Of a stretch of DNA of 64,000 nucleotides, positions 45,374-54,429 are shown in pieces. Every line of letters begins with the position of its first letter. The stretch's first letter is position 1. Made by a program: the position numbers and the translations under genes. The notes under the pieces are model-generated. The model made no database searches, was not told the origin of the DNA, and saw only the letters and a program-made list of their open reading frames with translations. The stretch comes from Thalassococcus halodurans (GTDB lineage: Bacteria > Pseudomonadota > Alphaproteobacteria > Rhodobacterales > Rhodobacteraceae). The stretch covers positions 124,001 to 188,000 of the forward strand of contig NZ_FNUZ01000003.1 of the NCBI RefSeq assembly GCF_900108225.1, read 5' to 3'.

Positions 45374-46414
45374 TCAGATCGAGGCTGCGACCCGAAAGCT
45401 TTCAGGGATGGTGTCACGGCCTTCCAGCAGCAGATCGGCCATGACCTCGGACACTTTCGGTGCCATGCCAAAGCCGATCTTGAACCCGCCGTTCACAATG
45501 AAATGCCCGTCCCGATCCGGCCAAGCGCCCAGCATCGGAGCGCGCGACTTGGCGCGAGGCCGCACCCCTGCCCAACGTTCGATCGCGGGGGCATCGGCCA
45601 GTTCCGGCAAAGCAGCGATAGCGCGGTCGATCAGCGTATCACACTGATCGTCCGTCGCAGTCGGACTGTCGAATTCCCGTTCGCTGGTTGATCCGATGGC
45701 AACCGTTCCATCTGCGTGGGGCACGATGTGCAAGCCATCGACAAACAGCTGTGGCGCGTCCGGCGCGGCGTAGTCGAACAACACCGCCTGCCCTTTGATC
45801 CCCGCACCGACGTTTTTGCCGACCCAAGTGTTCAGGTCCAACAACCCCTGCCAGCCTGTCGCCCAGACGACCAGCCCTTCGTCGGGCGCGTCCGTCACGA
45901 CCTCGCAGCCCTTAGCCTGCAAAGCCGCAACCAAAGCAGCGCAGGCACGGCGTGGGTGCATGCGGGCGGTCAGTGTGTCGTGGATCAATAGGCCGGACGG
46001 CGTGGCAGGCCGAAACGCACCTGCGGCGTCTGCTGGCTTTACCCCCCATTCCGCACGGCCTTTCCACAGGCTCTTGGCATTTTCGCCCCGCGCCCGCGCC
46101 AGACCTTCGGCGGCGTCATCTGCAACGGGCTGCAACCGTCCTGTCCGGCCATAGCCGGACGACACACCGCCTGCGGCCTCGACCGCGGCCCAAAAACCTT
46201 CGGCCATCAGCAGGCTTTCCAGTTGGAATTCCTTTTTGTCGTTCCAGTTTTCCGGCACGTGCGGGGCCAGCGCCCCCACGATCCCGCCGGACGATCCCGC
46301 CCCTGCGCCGAACGGATCAACCACGCGCACAGAGGCCCCGCGCATCACGCAGGCCCATGCCACCGACAGGCCGAAAATCCCTGCCCCGCGAACTGTGATG
46401 TCGATCCTTGCCAT
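45374..46414 (-). CDS. FAD-dependent oxidoreductase, candidate MnmC(o) activity
   Basis: The 346-residue protein is a DAO-type flavoprotein: VRGAGIFGLSVAWACVMRGASVRVVD for the Rossmann motif and, late, ERWAGVRPRAKSRAPMLG and NGGFKIGFGMAPKVSEVMADL. It starts at ATG 46414; the frame above that is antisense to the next gene. It lies head-to-head with the mnmD gene, 50 bp apart. In E. coli the two activities are fused in MnmC, so this protein may be the oxidoreductase half that removes the carboxymethyl group of cmnm5U34. A glycine oxidase-like role is possible too. Confidence 0.8.
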   Translation of the reverse strand: MARIDITVRGAGIFGLSVAWACVMRGASVRVVDPFGAGAGSSGGIVGALAPHVPENWNDKKEFQLESLLMAEGFWAAVEAAGGVSSGYGRTGRLQPVADDAAEGLARARGENAKSLWKGRAEWGVKPADAAGAFRPATPSGLLIHDTLTARMHPRRACAALVAALQAKGCEVVTDAPDEGLVVWATGWQGLLDLNTWVGKNVGAGIKGQAVLFDYAAPDAPQLFVDGLHIVPHADGTVAIGSTSEREFDSPTATDDQCDTLIDRAIAALPELADAPAIERWAGVRPRAKSRAPMLGAWPDRDGHFIVNGGFKIGFGMAPKVSEVMADLLLEGRDTIPESFRVAASI

Positions 46415-46464
46415 TCCCGTTTTTCCGTCGCAGTGTCCACCTGACCCAACTAAGGCTTTCAGGC

Positions 46465-47139
46465 ATGGACGACCAGACTCCACTTGACTGGCGCGATGGA
46501 CGCGTGCCGGTTTCGACCCGTTTTGATGACCCGTACTATTCGCTGGATAACGGTCTGGCGGAAACACAGTACGTGTTTCTGGCGGGCAACGGTCTGCCTG
46601 ATCGGTTCAAGGATGGGTTCCTGATTGCCGAACTGGGGTTCGGCACGGGCCTGAACCTTTTGGCCGCGCTAAAGCTGTGGCGCGACAGCGGGCAAACCGG
46701 CCAGATGCGGTTCACGACCTTTGAGCTTTATCCCCTTTCCGCCGGCGACATGATCCGCGCGCAGGCCGAATTCCCCGAGGTCGCGGATATCGCCGCCGAA
46801 CTGGCCCCGTTCTGGGAACAGGGCGCGACGGACATCGACCTGCCCGACCTGCAATTCCGGATGATCACAGGCGATGCGCGCCAGACGCTGCCGCATTGGA
46901 CTGATCAGGCCGATGCGTGGTTTCTGGACGGCTTTGCGCCTGCGAAAAACCCCGAGCTGTGGGAACCCGATCTGATGGCCGAGGTTGGACAACACACCGC
47001 GCCAGATGGCACCGCTGCAACCTACTCTGCCGCAGGTGCCATCCGCCGCGCGCTTGAGGCGGGTGGATTTACCGTTGACCGCATTCCAGGATTTGGCCGC
47101 AAACGCCATATGACCGTCGCCCGAAAGGCCACCGCATGA
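46465..47139 (+). CDS. mnmD: tRNA (5-methylaminomethyl-2-thiouridine)(34)-methyltransferase
   Basis: The 224-residue protein is the methyltransferase half of MnmC: RFDDPYYSLDNGLAETQYVFL, the SAM motif IAELGFGTGLNLLA, DAWFLDGFAPAKNPELW and TYSAAGAIRRALEAGGF. It methylates nm5(s2)U34 of certain tRNAs to mnm5. It begins at ATG 46465, since the upstream frame overlaps the divergent flavoprotein gene. The next gene, a DMT transporter, overlaps its stop by ATGA. Confidence 0.92.
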   Translation: MDDQTPLDWRDGRVPVSTRFDDPYYSLDNGLAETQYVFLAGNGLPDRFKDGFLIAELGFGTGLNLLAALKLWRDSGQTGQMRFTTFELYPLSAGDMIRAQAEFPEVADIAAELAPFWEQGATDIDLPDLQFRMITGDARQTLPHWTDQADAWFLDGFAPAKNPELWEPDLMAEVGQHTAPDGTAATYSAAGAIRRALEAGGFTVDRIPGFGRKRHMTVARKATA

Positions 47140-48002
47140 CACGCAACGACACACGCACCGGTATCTGGCTGATGGTCGTCACGACCTTCATTTTCGCCAT
47201 GCAGGACGGCATCTCGCGCCACTTGGCCGAGGCCTATAACACCTACATGGTCATCATGATCCGTTACTGGTTCTTTGCGGCCTTCGTGATCGCCATCGCG
47301 CGACTTCAGGCCGGGTCGATCAAGAAAGCCGCCGCCACGACCCAGCCGCTGGTTCAGGGCTTCCGCGCTGCGATTCTTGCGCTTGAGGTGTTGGTGATGG
47401 TGCAGGGCTTTGTCTATCTGGGGCTGGTCGAAAGCCACGCGGTTTTCGCCTGTTACCCGCTGTTGATCGCCGCCCTGTCGGGCCCTGTTCTGGGCGAATA
47501 TGTGGGCTGGCGCAGATGGGCCGCGATTGGCGTGGGCTTCATCGGGGTGATTATCATTCTGCAGCCCTCGGGCGGTGTGTTTTCACCCTACGCCGCGATT
47601 CCCCTGTTGGCGGCTTTCATGTTCGCGCTTTACGGCCTGTTGAACCGCTATGTGGCGCGTAAGGACAGCGCTGCGACCACGTTCTTCTGGACGGGCGTTG
47701 TTGGCGCGGTCGTCACCACCGCGATCGGCATCTGGCATTGGGAACCTATGAGCCAGACCGACTGGATGTGGATGGGCGTGTTGTGCCTGACCGCCTCTTT
47801 GGCGCATTGGACGCTGATCAAAGCCTATGAGGCCGCCGAGGCCAGCGCTGTTCAGCCCTTTGCGTTCCTCCAACTGGTCTTTGCCTCTGCACTGGGTGTG
47901 ACTGTGTTTGGCGACACGATCCGCACGAATGTGGTTCTGGGCGCTGTCATCATTGTCAGCGCGGGCCTCTTCACCCTATGGCGAGCGCGGCAAAAGGGTT
48001 GA
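47136..48002 (+). CDS. DMT-superfamily (EamA) transporter
   Basis: The 288-residue protein has about ten membrane helices in two EamA repeats: TGIWLMVVTTFIFAMQDGISRHL at the start, LVESHAVFACYPLLIAALSGPVLGEYVGW at the end of the first repeat and SAVQPFAFLQLVFASALGVTVFGD at the end of the second. Likely an exporter of small metabolites. The start overlaps the mnmD stop by 4 bp, although no functional link to tRNA modification is evident. Its 3' end overlaps the Slt gene by 27 bp. Confidence 0.88.
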   Translation: MTRNDTRTGIWLMVVTTFIFAMQDGISRHLAEAYNTYMVIMIRYWFFAAFVIAIARLQAGSIKKAAATTQPLVQGFRAAILALEVLVMVQGFVYLGLVESHAVFACYPLLIAALSGPVLGEYVGWRRWAAIGVGFIGVIIILQPSGGVFSPYAAIPLLAAFMFALYGLLNRYVARKDSAATTFFWTGVVGAVVTTAIGIWHWEPMSQTDWMWMGVLCLTASLAHWTLIKAYEAAEASAVQPFAFLQLVFASALGVTVFGDTIRTNVVLGAVIIVSAGLFTLWRARQKG

Positions 48003-49931
48003 TCCGACCAACTCTTTGGAAAACGGGATAGGCAGGGGATCACGGCCCAAGCGTGCTCGGTAGATCGGCAGGCTTTCGGCAACCCGCATCACATAGTTGC
48101 GGGTTTCGTCGAACGGGATGGTTTCGATCCAGTCGATCACGTCGATCTGGCCCTTGCGCGGATCGCCATATAGCTCCATCCAGCGTTCTGGCCGCGATGG
48201 GCCAGCATTATAGCCCGCCGACATCATCACGACGTTGCCGTTAAAATCCTCGGCCAGTTTTGCCAGATAAGCAGAGCCCAGTTCCGCATTATATTCCGGA
48301 TCACTGGTCAGTCTGGACAGTTCATAATCCTTGCCCAACCAGCCCGAAACAGCCTCGGCTGTGCGAGGCATCAACTGCATCAATCCACGTGCGCCGGCGT
48401 GCGAGATGACCTTTGGGTCAAATTCGGATTCCCGCCGCGCGATGGCCAACACCATTTCGGTCGGGATCGGGAAACTCCGGTCAATCAGCGGATGCAGCGC
48501 ATAGTACGAGGCATGCATTTCCATCCCCACCTGCGCGGCGCGTTTGCCCAGCATGACCTGGACATGGGGTCGGTCGAAATCCGCCAGCATCCGGCCCATT
48601 TGCCCGATCTGAGTGCGATCCAGAGACTCGGCCAGATGCGTCAGAAAGCGTTCGCCAAGGTCCAGTTCGTCCGACGCCAACAGTAGAACCGCCGCCTGAT
48701 AGACCGAGGACTTCAACCATTCCGCATCTTTCCAATCGGGGAACTCCTCATTTCCCGCCAAACGCGGATCAACATCCATCCCCGCCTTTTCCGCAGCAAG
48801 CAGTCCGTAGAACGATGTCTGATACGCGCCACCGAATTCATACGCCTGCTGCGCGGCCTGTACGTTGCCAGCGGCCTCTTCCGCGCGACCGATCCAATAC
48901 CCCGCTCGGCCCAGTGAAATCGGCGTGTCCACGGCCAACAACTGGTTGCGGAAATGCTCGACCGCCTTTTTCGGCTCTTTCAGGAACCGCAGAGCAATAT
49001 AGCCCGACAGCCACTCCAATTCAGCGAAATCCGACCCCTCTGTCAGGAAATGGGTCGAGGCGATTTTGTACGCCTCTTGATAGCGCCCGTCGCGCATCGC
49101 CTCACGCGTCAGATCGCGGCGCGGGTTGCCCCACGCCCAAGGCTCTTTCAGGCTTTCGGCGGATGTGGACCGTTCCAGCAGCAACTCCACCGCATCCGCT
49201 GTACGACGCTTTGCCAAACGCCACGCAAACCGATCACGCGCCAACCCTGCATCATTCTGCAAGGCCGCGGGAACGGCCTCGATAAAACTGTCCACCCCTG
49301 CCGCCTCGGATTGCAGGGCAAGCCGCGCCTCGGCCAAGGCCCGTTCACCGTCAGAGACCAAAGGCAACATGGCCCGCGCGTTGGATGACCAGCGTTTCCA
49401 AAGCGCCATATCCAGACGCGCCGCGTGGTGCGGTTTCAGCAATGCACCGTGATCCGCCAAAAACGCCGCGTGTTCGTCCGACGACAGCGCCAAAGTCCGC
49501 CACGCCAGAACGATCTCGGCCTCAGCCTCGCCCCCACGCCCCGCGGCCTGCAACGCCCGCGCATAGCTGAGCGCGCCTGTTCCTGTCTGCGGGCCTTGTT
49601 CGGCAAAAAACGCGCGCACCGCATCATGTGATGCCTCGACAATCGCCGCTTCGCTTTTCTCACGCAGATAAGGCATGCCGGGCCAATCAGGATTACGCGT
49701 CACAAAATCGATCAACTGCCGCGCATCGCCGTGACCTGCGCGCAGCCAATGCCATAGAATCAGATCAAGCCCGACCTGCCCGTCGCCCCGCGCGGTGATC
49801 ATGGCTGCGGTCCAGTTGCCGTCGCGCATTTCGTCCATTGCGGTCGCAAGCGGCCTGTCCTGAGCTGCAGTCCCGAATGGCAAGGCAAACAGCACACAGC
49901 AGAGGGCGATCTTGGCAAAGACGCGATACAT
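47976..49931 (-). CDS. slt: soluble lytic murein transglycosylase (Slt70-like)
   Basis: The 651-residue protein has a Sec signal (to about TAAQ), a long alpha-helical superhelical U-domain of about 450 residues and the C-terminal SLT domain with AIARRESEFDPKVISHAGARGLMQLM, where the catalytic Glu is near residue 500, and VVMMSAGYNAGPSRPERW. It cleaves glycan strands in the periplasm producing 1,6-anhydromuropeptides. ATG 49931 begins the signal peptide. It lies divergent to dapA, a pairing seen in other Rhodobacterales. Confidence 0.93.
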   Translation of the reverse strand: MYRVFAKIALCCVLFALPFGTAAQDRPLATAMDEMRDGNWTAAMITARGDGQVGLDLILWHWLRAGHGDARQLIDFVTRNPDWPGMPYLREKSEAAIVEASHDAVRAFFAEQGPQTGTGALSYARALQAAGRGGEAEAEIVLAWRTLALSSDEHAAFLADHGALLKPHHAARLDMALWKRWSSNARAMLPLVSDGERALAEARLALQSEAAGVDSFIEAVPAALQNDAGLARDRFAWRLAKRRTADAVELLLERSTSAESLKEPWAWGNPRRDLTREAMRDGRYQEAYKIASTHFLTEGSDFAELEWLSGYIALRFLKEPKKAVEHFRNQLLAVDTPISLGRAGYWIGRAEEAAGNVQAAQQAYEFGGAYQTSFYGLLAAEKAGMDVDPRLAGNEEFPDWKDAEWLKSSVYQAAVLLLASDELDLGERFLTHLAESLDRTQIGQMGRMLADFDRPHVQVMLGKRAAQVGMEMHASYYALHPLIDRSFPIPTEMVLAIARRESEFDPKVISHAGARGLMQLMPRTAEAVSGWLGKDYELSRLTSDPEYNAELGSAYLAKLAEDFNGNVVMMSAGYNAGPSRPERWMELYGDPRKGQIDVIDWIETIPFDETRNYVMRVAESLPIYRARLGRDPLPIPFSKELVGSTLLPRSP

Positions 49932-50064
49932 GATCTTGCATTTTCCCGTTTGAAACACGATAGACACGCGTTGGAACATATCCTTTGCGCCAGCCGATAC
50001 AAATCAACTCGGCGGGATTATGCAAAGAGCCACCACGAACGTGTGAAAATGAAAGGAGCGTGTC

Positions 50065-50940
50065 ATGTTCAAAGGGTCAATGCCTGCACTGGTCACGCCG
50101 TTTAAAGACGGCGCAGTGGATTTTGACACGCTTAAACGTCTGGTTGACTGGCACGTCGATCAGGGCTCGCACGGTCTGGTGCCGGTGGGGACAACGGGCG
50201 AAAGCCCCACGCTGACCCACTCCGAACACGAAGCCGTCGTAGATACCGTGGTCAAAGCCGCCGCTGGGCGCATCCCTGTCATCGCAGGCGCGGGCTCGAA
50301 CAACACAGCCGAAGCGCTGCGTTTTGTGCACCACGCGCAGAACGTCGGTGCAGACGGCGCGCTGGTCGTGACACCCTACTACAACAAGCCGACGCAAGCG
50401 GGCCTGTACGAACACTTCCGCATGCTTCATGACGAAAGCAATATTCCGATCATCATCTACAACATTCCGGGTCGCTCGGCTGTGGATATGACACCGGAAA
50501 CCATGGGCAAACTGGCCCAGCTGCCGCGTATCGCAGGCGTCAAGGATGCCACCGGCGATCTGGCCCGTGTCTGCGCCCAGCGCATCACCTGCGGACTGGA
50601 CTTCATTCAGGTCTCTGGCGAAGACGCCACGGCACACGGCTTCAACGCCCAAGGCGGCACAGGCTGCATCTCGGTCACCGCAAACGTGGCCCCTGCGCTC
50701 TGCTCGCAGATGCAAGAGGCCTGCCTTGCGGGCGACTACGCCACAGCGCTCAAACTGCAAGACCGTCTGATGCCGCTGCATCAGGCCATCTTCACCGAAC
50801 CGGGTGTCAGCGGCGCGAAATACGCCATGAGCCTCTTGGATCTTTGCGAAGACAGCGTGCGCCTGCCACTGATGCCGCTGACCGATCCGACAAAGGACAA
50901 AATCCAAGCCGCCCTGCGCCACGCAGGCCTGCTGAACTAA
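50065..50940 (+). CDS. dapA: 4-hydroxy-tetrahydrodipicolinate synthase
   Basis: The 291-residue TIM-barrel lyase joins pyruvate and aspartate semialdehyde in lysine and diaminopimelate synthesis. Family motifs are GTTGESPTL near residue 42, the catalytic Tyr in [11 protein letters not shown] near 133 and the Schiff-base Lys160 in [17 protein letters not shown] precedes the ATG. The gene is followed by its own terminator and by repeat-type hairpins. Confidence 0.95.
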   Translation: MFKGSMPALVTPFKDGAVDFDTLKRLVDWHVDQGSHGLVPVGTTGESPTLTHSEHEAVVDTVVKAAAGRIPVIAGAGSNNTAEALRFVHHAQNVGADGALVVTPYYNKPTQAGLYEHFRMLHDESNIPIIIYNIPGRSAVDMTPETMGKLAQLPRIAGVKDATGDLARVCAQRITCGLDFIQVSGEDATAHGFNAQGGTGCISVTANVAPALCSQMQEACLAGDYATALKLQDRLMPLHQAIFTEPGVSGAKYAMSLLDLCEDSVRLPLMPLTDPTKDKIQAALRHAGLLN

Positions 50941-50947
50941 AACAAAA

Positions 50948-50976
50948 CGGCCCGCGGATCACCCCGGGCCATTTTT
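50948..50976 (+). terminator. rho-independent terminator after dapA
   Basis: GGCCCG and CGGGCC pair with a 10-nt loop and run into ATTTTTC, 8 nt after the dapA stop codon. The stem is short but the U-tract is clear. Confidence 0.8.
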
Positions 50977-51000
50977 CGTTTAAAGCTTTCATCTGTCCTT

Positions 51001-51033
51001 AAATACTCCGGGGGTCTGGGGGCTTGCCCCCAG
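51001..51033 (-). repeat. related hairpin repeat, copy C (between dapA and rlmH)
   Basis: The stretch begins AAATACTCCGGGGG, like AAATACCTTGGGGG of copies A and B, and holds the hairpin CTGGGGGC-TT-GCCCCCAG (8-bp stem, 51016-51033). Its 18 bases 51014-51031 recur inverted at 60300-60317. It lies in the convergent gap between dapA and rlmH, after the dapA terminator, and may end transcripts from the rlmH side. Confidence 0.75.
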
Positions 51034-51060
51034 CCTGTTGTCTCGCGAAGCGAGGCGAAA

Positions 51061-51531
51061 TCATTCCCTGTGATAGGGGGAGCCCGCCAGAATGGAGGCC
51101 GCACGGTACAGCTGTTCGCTGAGCATCACGCGGGCCAGCATGTGCGGCCAGACCATTTTGCCAAAGCTGAGTGACATGCGTGCCTCGGCCCTGAGCGACG
51201 GATCAATCCCGTCTGCCCCGCCGATGACAAAGGCCATGTCTTGCGTGCCCTGATCGCGGAACTGGCCAAGGCGTTGGGCAAACTCGGGCGAGGTCATCAC
51301 TTCGCCCCTCTCGTCCATACAGCAGAGCGTGGCGCCCTTGGGGATCGCGCGGCGCAGCAGATCGGCTTCGGCAGACATGCCGCCGCCTTTCTTATCCTCG
51401 ACCTCAATAATCTTTGCCGGACCAAGGCCAAGCGCCCGTCCGGTTTTGTCAAAGCGTGTCAAGTAGTCGTCGATCAGGGTGCGTTCCGGACCGGCCCGTA
51501 GCCGGCCCACGACGCATAGGCTTACGCGCAT
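51061..51531 (-). CDS. rlmH: 23S rRNA (pseudouridine(1915)-N(3))-methyltransferase RlmH
   Basis: The 156-residue SPOUT methyltransferase shows the N-terminal VVGRLRAGPERTLIDDYLTRF, the knot elements LCCMDERGEVMTSPEFAQRL and FVIGGADGIDPSL, and the C-terminal HMLARVMLSEQLYRAASILAGSPYHRE, the family's fixed end. It methylates pseudouridine 1915 in helix 69. It follows rsfS by 27 bp, the standard pair. Confidence 0.96.
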   Translation of the reverse strand: MRVSLCVVGRLRAGPERTLIDDYLTRFDKTGRALGLGPAKIIEVEDKKGGGMSAEADLLRRAIPKGATLCCMDERGEVMTSPEFAQRLGQFRDQGTQDMAFVIGGADGIDPSLRAEARMSLSFGKMVWPHMLARVMLSEQLYRAASILAGSPYHRE

Positions 51532-51558
51532 ATCACTGCCTCGTTCAGCCTGTCAGGC

Positions 51559-51933
51559 TTATTGTTCTGTCGGCTTGCCGGTTGCGCCTGCGGGCAGCCA
51601 CATCTTCTCAAGCTGATAGAATTCGCGCACTTCGGGGCGGAACACGTGAACAATCACGTCGCCAGTGTCGATCAGAACCCAGTCGCCTGTTTCCTTGCCT
51701 TCCATCTTGGACAGAACGCCAAAGTCGGCTTTCAGGTCTTCTGTGACCTTTTCCGCCAAGGCAGCTACCTGACGGGACGAGCGGCCCGAGCAGATTACCA
51801 TGTAATCGCCCATGGCTGTTTTGCCGCGCAGGTCAATCTGCACGATCTCTTCCGCCTTGTTGTCATTCAGGGACTCAAGAACCGAGGCAAGGATTGCTTC
51901 GCTTGTCAGTTCAGGATGGGTGGCGCCCGTCAT
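51559..51933 (-). CDS. rsfS: ribosome silencing factor RsfS
   Basis: The 124-residue protein has the Iojap/RsfS domain: KAEEIVQIDLRGKTAMGDYMVICSGRSSRQVAALAEKV and DWVLIDTGDVIVHVFRPEVREFYQLEKMW. RsfS binds ribosomal protein L14 and blocks subunit joining in starvation. The ATG at 51933 has no good Shine-Dalgarno of its own; it overlaps the stop of an 18-codon leader ORF with AGGAGG. In the rsfS frame the codons upstream read SLDTNAANAADAGHP, which looks like lost N-terminal coding sequence; a TAG stop ends the frame further up. Confidence 0.93.
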   Translation of the reverse strand: MTGATHPELTSEAILASVLESLNDNKAEEIVQIDLRGKTAMGDYMVICSGRSSRQVAALAEKVTEDLKADFGVLSKMEGKETGDWVLIDTGDVIVHVFRPEVREFYQLEKMWLPAGATGKPTEQ

Positions 51934-51986
51934 CGGGTGACCCGCGTCTGCGGCATTGGCCGCATTTGTGTCGAGTGACAGGACAT
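51930..51986 (-). CDS. 18-codon leader ORF coupled to rsfS
   Basis: It begins at an ATG 3 nt after AGGAGG and ends in a TGA that overlaps the rsfS ATG (ATGA), in a different frame from rsfS. The peptide (MSCHSTQMRPMPQTRVTR) has no recognisable features. The sequence just after its ATG reads TGTCC-TGTCA, an apparent 5-bp tandem duplication; removing five bases would put this ATG in frame with rsfS. So it is either a translated coupling leader or the remnant of the original rsfS start. Confidence 0.4.
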   Translation of the reverse strand: MSCHSTQMRPMPQTRVTR

Positions 51987-52095
51987 TGTCCTCCTATAGT
52001 CAACACGCCGACCAGTATGGCCCCGGCGCTGGGCCTTACTGCAAAGATAACATCGGATTCGCAAAATCTCAATGACCGGAGGTGTTGGCGCGGCG

Positions 52096-54429
52096 TTACG
52101 CGCCATAGGGAACCCAAACGGTTTTGACCTCGGTCGCTTCTTCAAGGAAGTTGCGGCTTTGGCCATCGGGTCCGAACCAGTCGCGGCCGTGGCCGTGGTT
52201 GACCCATGTGCGCTTCAGGTTGCCAGCGGCGCGGCGTTCGATATCGCCCGCCAGGGCCGCAGCACCAAAGGACCAGAGCGCATCGACATCGGCGTGATCC
52301 GCCAGTGTCGCAGCCAGTTCTGCATGGGGCCCTGTGATCAGGTTCACGGCGCCTGCGGGCACGTCAGAGGTTTCAAGGATCTGCGTCAGGTCCTGCGTGA
52401 TCAGCGGGTAAGCTTCGGACGCGACGATGACCGTGCGGTTGCCCATGGCGATGGCGGGGGCCATGACAGACACAAGACCCAGCAGCGGGAATTCGTTGGG
52501 GGCAATCGCACCGATCACGCCCACCGGTTCGCGCAGGGCCATAGCTAGGCCGCGCATCGGAACGGCGCGGGCGTCGCCTGCGAATTTGTCGGACCATGCG
52601 GCGTAGTGGAACAGGCGGTTTACGGCGACTTCGACCTCATCCGCGCCGGTATCCTGTCCGGTCATGCGGTCAATCGTTTTGGCCAGTTCGCCTGCGCGGG
52701 CAGATAGGTTTTCAGCAAGGAAATAGATCACCTGCGCGCGGTTGTGCGCGGTGGCCGCTGACCAGCCCTTGGCACCGCGTGCCGCCTCGACCGCGTTGCG
52801 GATGTCTTTGCGGTTGCCGATGGGCGATTGGCCGATCAGCGCGCCGGACGCGTCATAGATATTGCGGGCATAGCCCCCGTCGGGCCGCGCCTGTTTGCCG
52901 CCGATATAATGCTTGGCGGTACGGTCCACCGGCTGCGGTTCGGCGCTGTCGCCTTCGAAGGCTGCGATTTCCGTGACCAGCGGGCCTTTTTCGGCGGGCT
53001 TGGAGTAGGCCCGGAGCCCCTCGGGCCCACCTTCGCGGCCAAAGCCGGATTCGCGGATGCCGCCAAAGGGCGCTGCTGCGTCGAACATATTGGTGCCGTT
53101 CACCCAGACCACCCCTGCGGCCAGTCTCGGCGCAACGTCCAGCGCGACGTTGATGTTTTCAGACCAGACCGTCGCGGCAAGGCCATAGCGCGTGTTGTTC
53201 GCGATCTCGATCGCCTCGGACGGGGTGCGGAAGGTCGTGGCGACCAGAACGGGGCCAAAGATTTCTTCCTGCATCAGCGGATCGGCATTCGACAGATCGG
53301 TGATCAGCGTGGGGGCATAGTAGCAGCCCTCGGGCACGCCAGCGGTCTGGTGCATATCGCCGCCGCTGGCCTCGACCATCGCGCGGATGCGGGCCAGTTG
53401 TTCGGGGTGCACGATGGCACCCACATCGATGGATTTGTCCAGCGGGTTGCCCACGCGCAGCTTGTCCATGCGGGCGCGCAGTTTGGCGTAAAACCGATCC
53501 GCGATGCCTTCCTGCACCAACAGGCGCGACCCTGCGCAACAAACCTGACCGCCGTTGAACCAGATCGCATCGACCAGCCCTTCGACGGCGCTGTCCAGAT
53601 CGGCGTCTTCGAACACGATGTAGGGGGATTTCCCACCCAGTTCGAGCGTCAGGGATTTGCCGCTGCCTGCGGTGGCCTGACGGATTTTACGCCCCACTTC
53701 GGTCGAGCCGGTAAAGGCGATTTTGTCGACGTCGGCGGTGACAATCATCTCGCCCACAGCACCGTCACCAGTGACGATGTTTACAACACCCTTGGGCAGA
53801 CCCGCCTGACGGCAGATATCAGCAAACAGCAGCGCTGTCAGCGATGTCCACTCGGCAGGTTTCAGAACCACTGTGTTGCCCATCGCCAGCGCAGGCGCGA
53901 CCTTCCACGCCAGCATCAGCAGGGGGAAGTTCCACGGGATGATCTGGCCGCAGACGCCTTGTGCCACGCGGCCTTGCGCCTGTGTTTCTTCCAGCTGGGC
54001 GCAGCCCGCGTGATAATAGAAATGACGATGCGCCAGCGCGATATCCACGTCCCGCGCCTCGCGGATCGGTTTGCCGTTATCCAGCGTCTCCAGCACCGCA
54101 AACAGGCGGGAATGCTTTTGCAGCAAACGGGCCAGCGCATAAAGGAACCGCGCGCGGGCAGGGCCGCCGATGGCTTCCCATTCCGGCTGTGCCGCGCGTG
54201 CGGCTGCGACGGCAGCGGCCACGTCGTCAGCGGTTGCCTGTGTGATGTCTGCCAGCACCTCGCCCGTGGCGGGGTTGGTGGTTTCGAACGTGTCGCCCGG
54301 AGCCGTGAATTCACCGTCGATAAACAGGCCAAACCGCGCACCCTGATCCGTAATCCAAGCCAACGCATCGCCCGCGCTTTCAGGGGCGCTGCCGTAGTCC
54401 ATGTTTTCGAAAATATCTTTGACGGTCAT
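52096..54429 (-). CDS. aldehyde dehydrogenase, double-domain fusion with a degenerate second half
   Basis: The 777-residue protein has a full ALDH domain in residues 25-500: PWNFPLLMLAWKVAPALAMGNTVVLKPAEWT, FTGSTEVGRKI, LELGGKSPYIVFEDAD and the catalytic Cys in NGGQVCCAGSR near residue 295. From about 500 a second, shorter ALDH-like segment follows (NRAQVIYFLAENLSARAGELA, GVIGAIAPNEFPLLGLVSVM) without the catalytic Cys region. It lies downstream of deoC and would oxidise the acetaldehyde from deoxyribose phosphate cleavage. ATG 54429 overlaps the stop of the small membrane protein gene. Confidence 0.9.
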   Translation of the reverse strand: MTVKDIFENMDYGSAPESAGDALAWITDQGARFGLFIDGEFTAPGDTFETTNPATGEVLADITQATADDVAAAVAAARAAQPEWEAIGGPARARFLYALARLLQKHSRLFAVLETLDNGKPIREARDVDIALAHRHFYYHAGCAQLEETQAQGRVAQGVCGQIIPWNFPLLMLAWKVAPALAMGNTVVLKPAEWTSLTALLFADICRQAGLPKGVVNIVTGDGAVGEMIVTADVDKIAFTGSTEVGRKIRQATAGSGKSLTLELGGKSPYIVFEDADLDSAVEGLVDAIWFNGGQVCCAGSRLLVQEGIADRFYAKLRARMDKLRVGNPLDKSIDVGAIVHPEQLARIRAMVEASGGDMHQTAGVPEGCYYAPTLITDLSNADPLMQEEIFGPVLVATTFRTPSEAIEIANNTRYGLAATVWSENINVALDVAPRLAAGVVWVNGTNMFDAAAPFGGIRESGFGREGGPEGLRAYSKPAEKGPLVTEIAAFEGDSAEPQPVDRTAKHYIGGKQARPDGGYARNIYDASGALIGQSPIGNRKDIRNAVEAARGAKGWSAATAHNRAQVIYFLAENLSARAGELAKTIDRMTGQDTGADEVEVAVNRLFHYAAWSDKFAGDARAVPMRGLAMALREPVGVIGAIAPNEFPLLGLVSVMAPAIAMGNRTVIVASEAYPLITQDLTQILETSDVPAGAVNLITGPHAELAATLADHADVDALWSFGAAALAGDIERRAAGNLKRTWVNHGHGRDWFGPDGQSRNFLEEATEVKTVWVPYGA

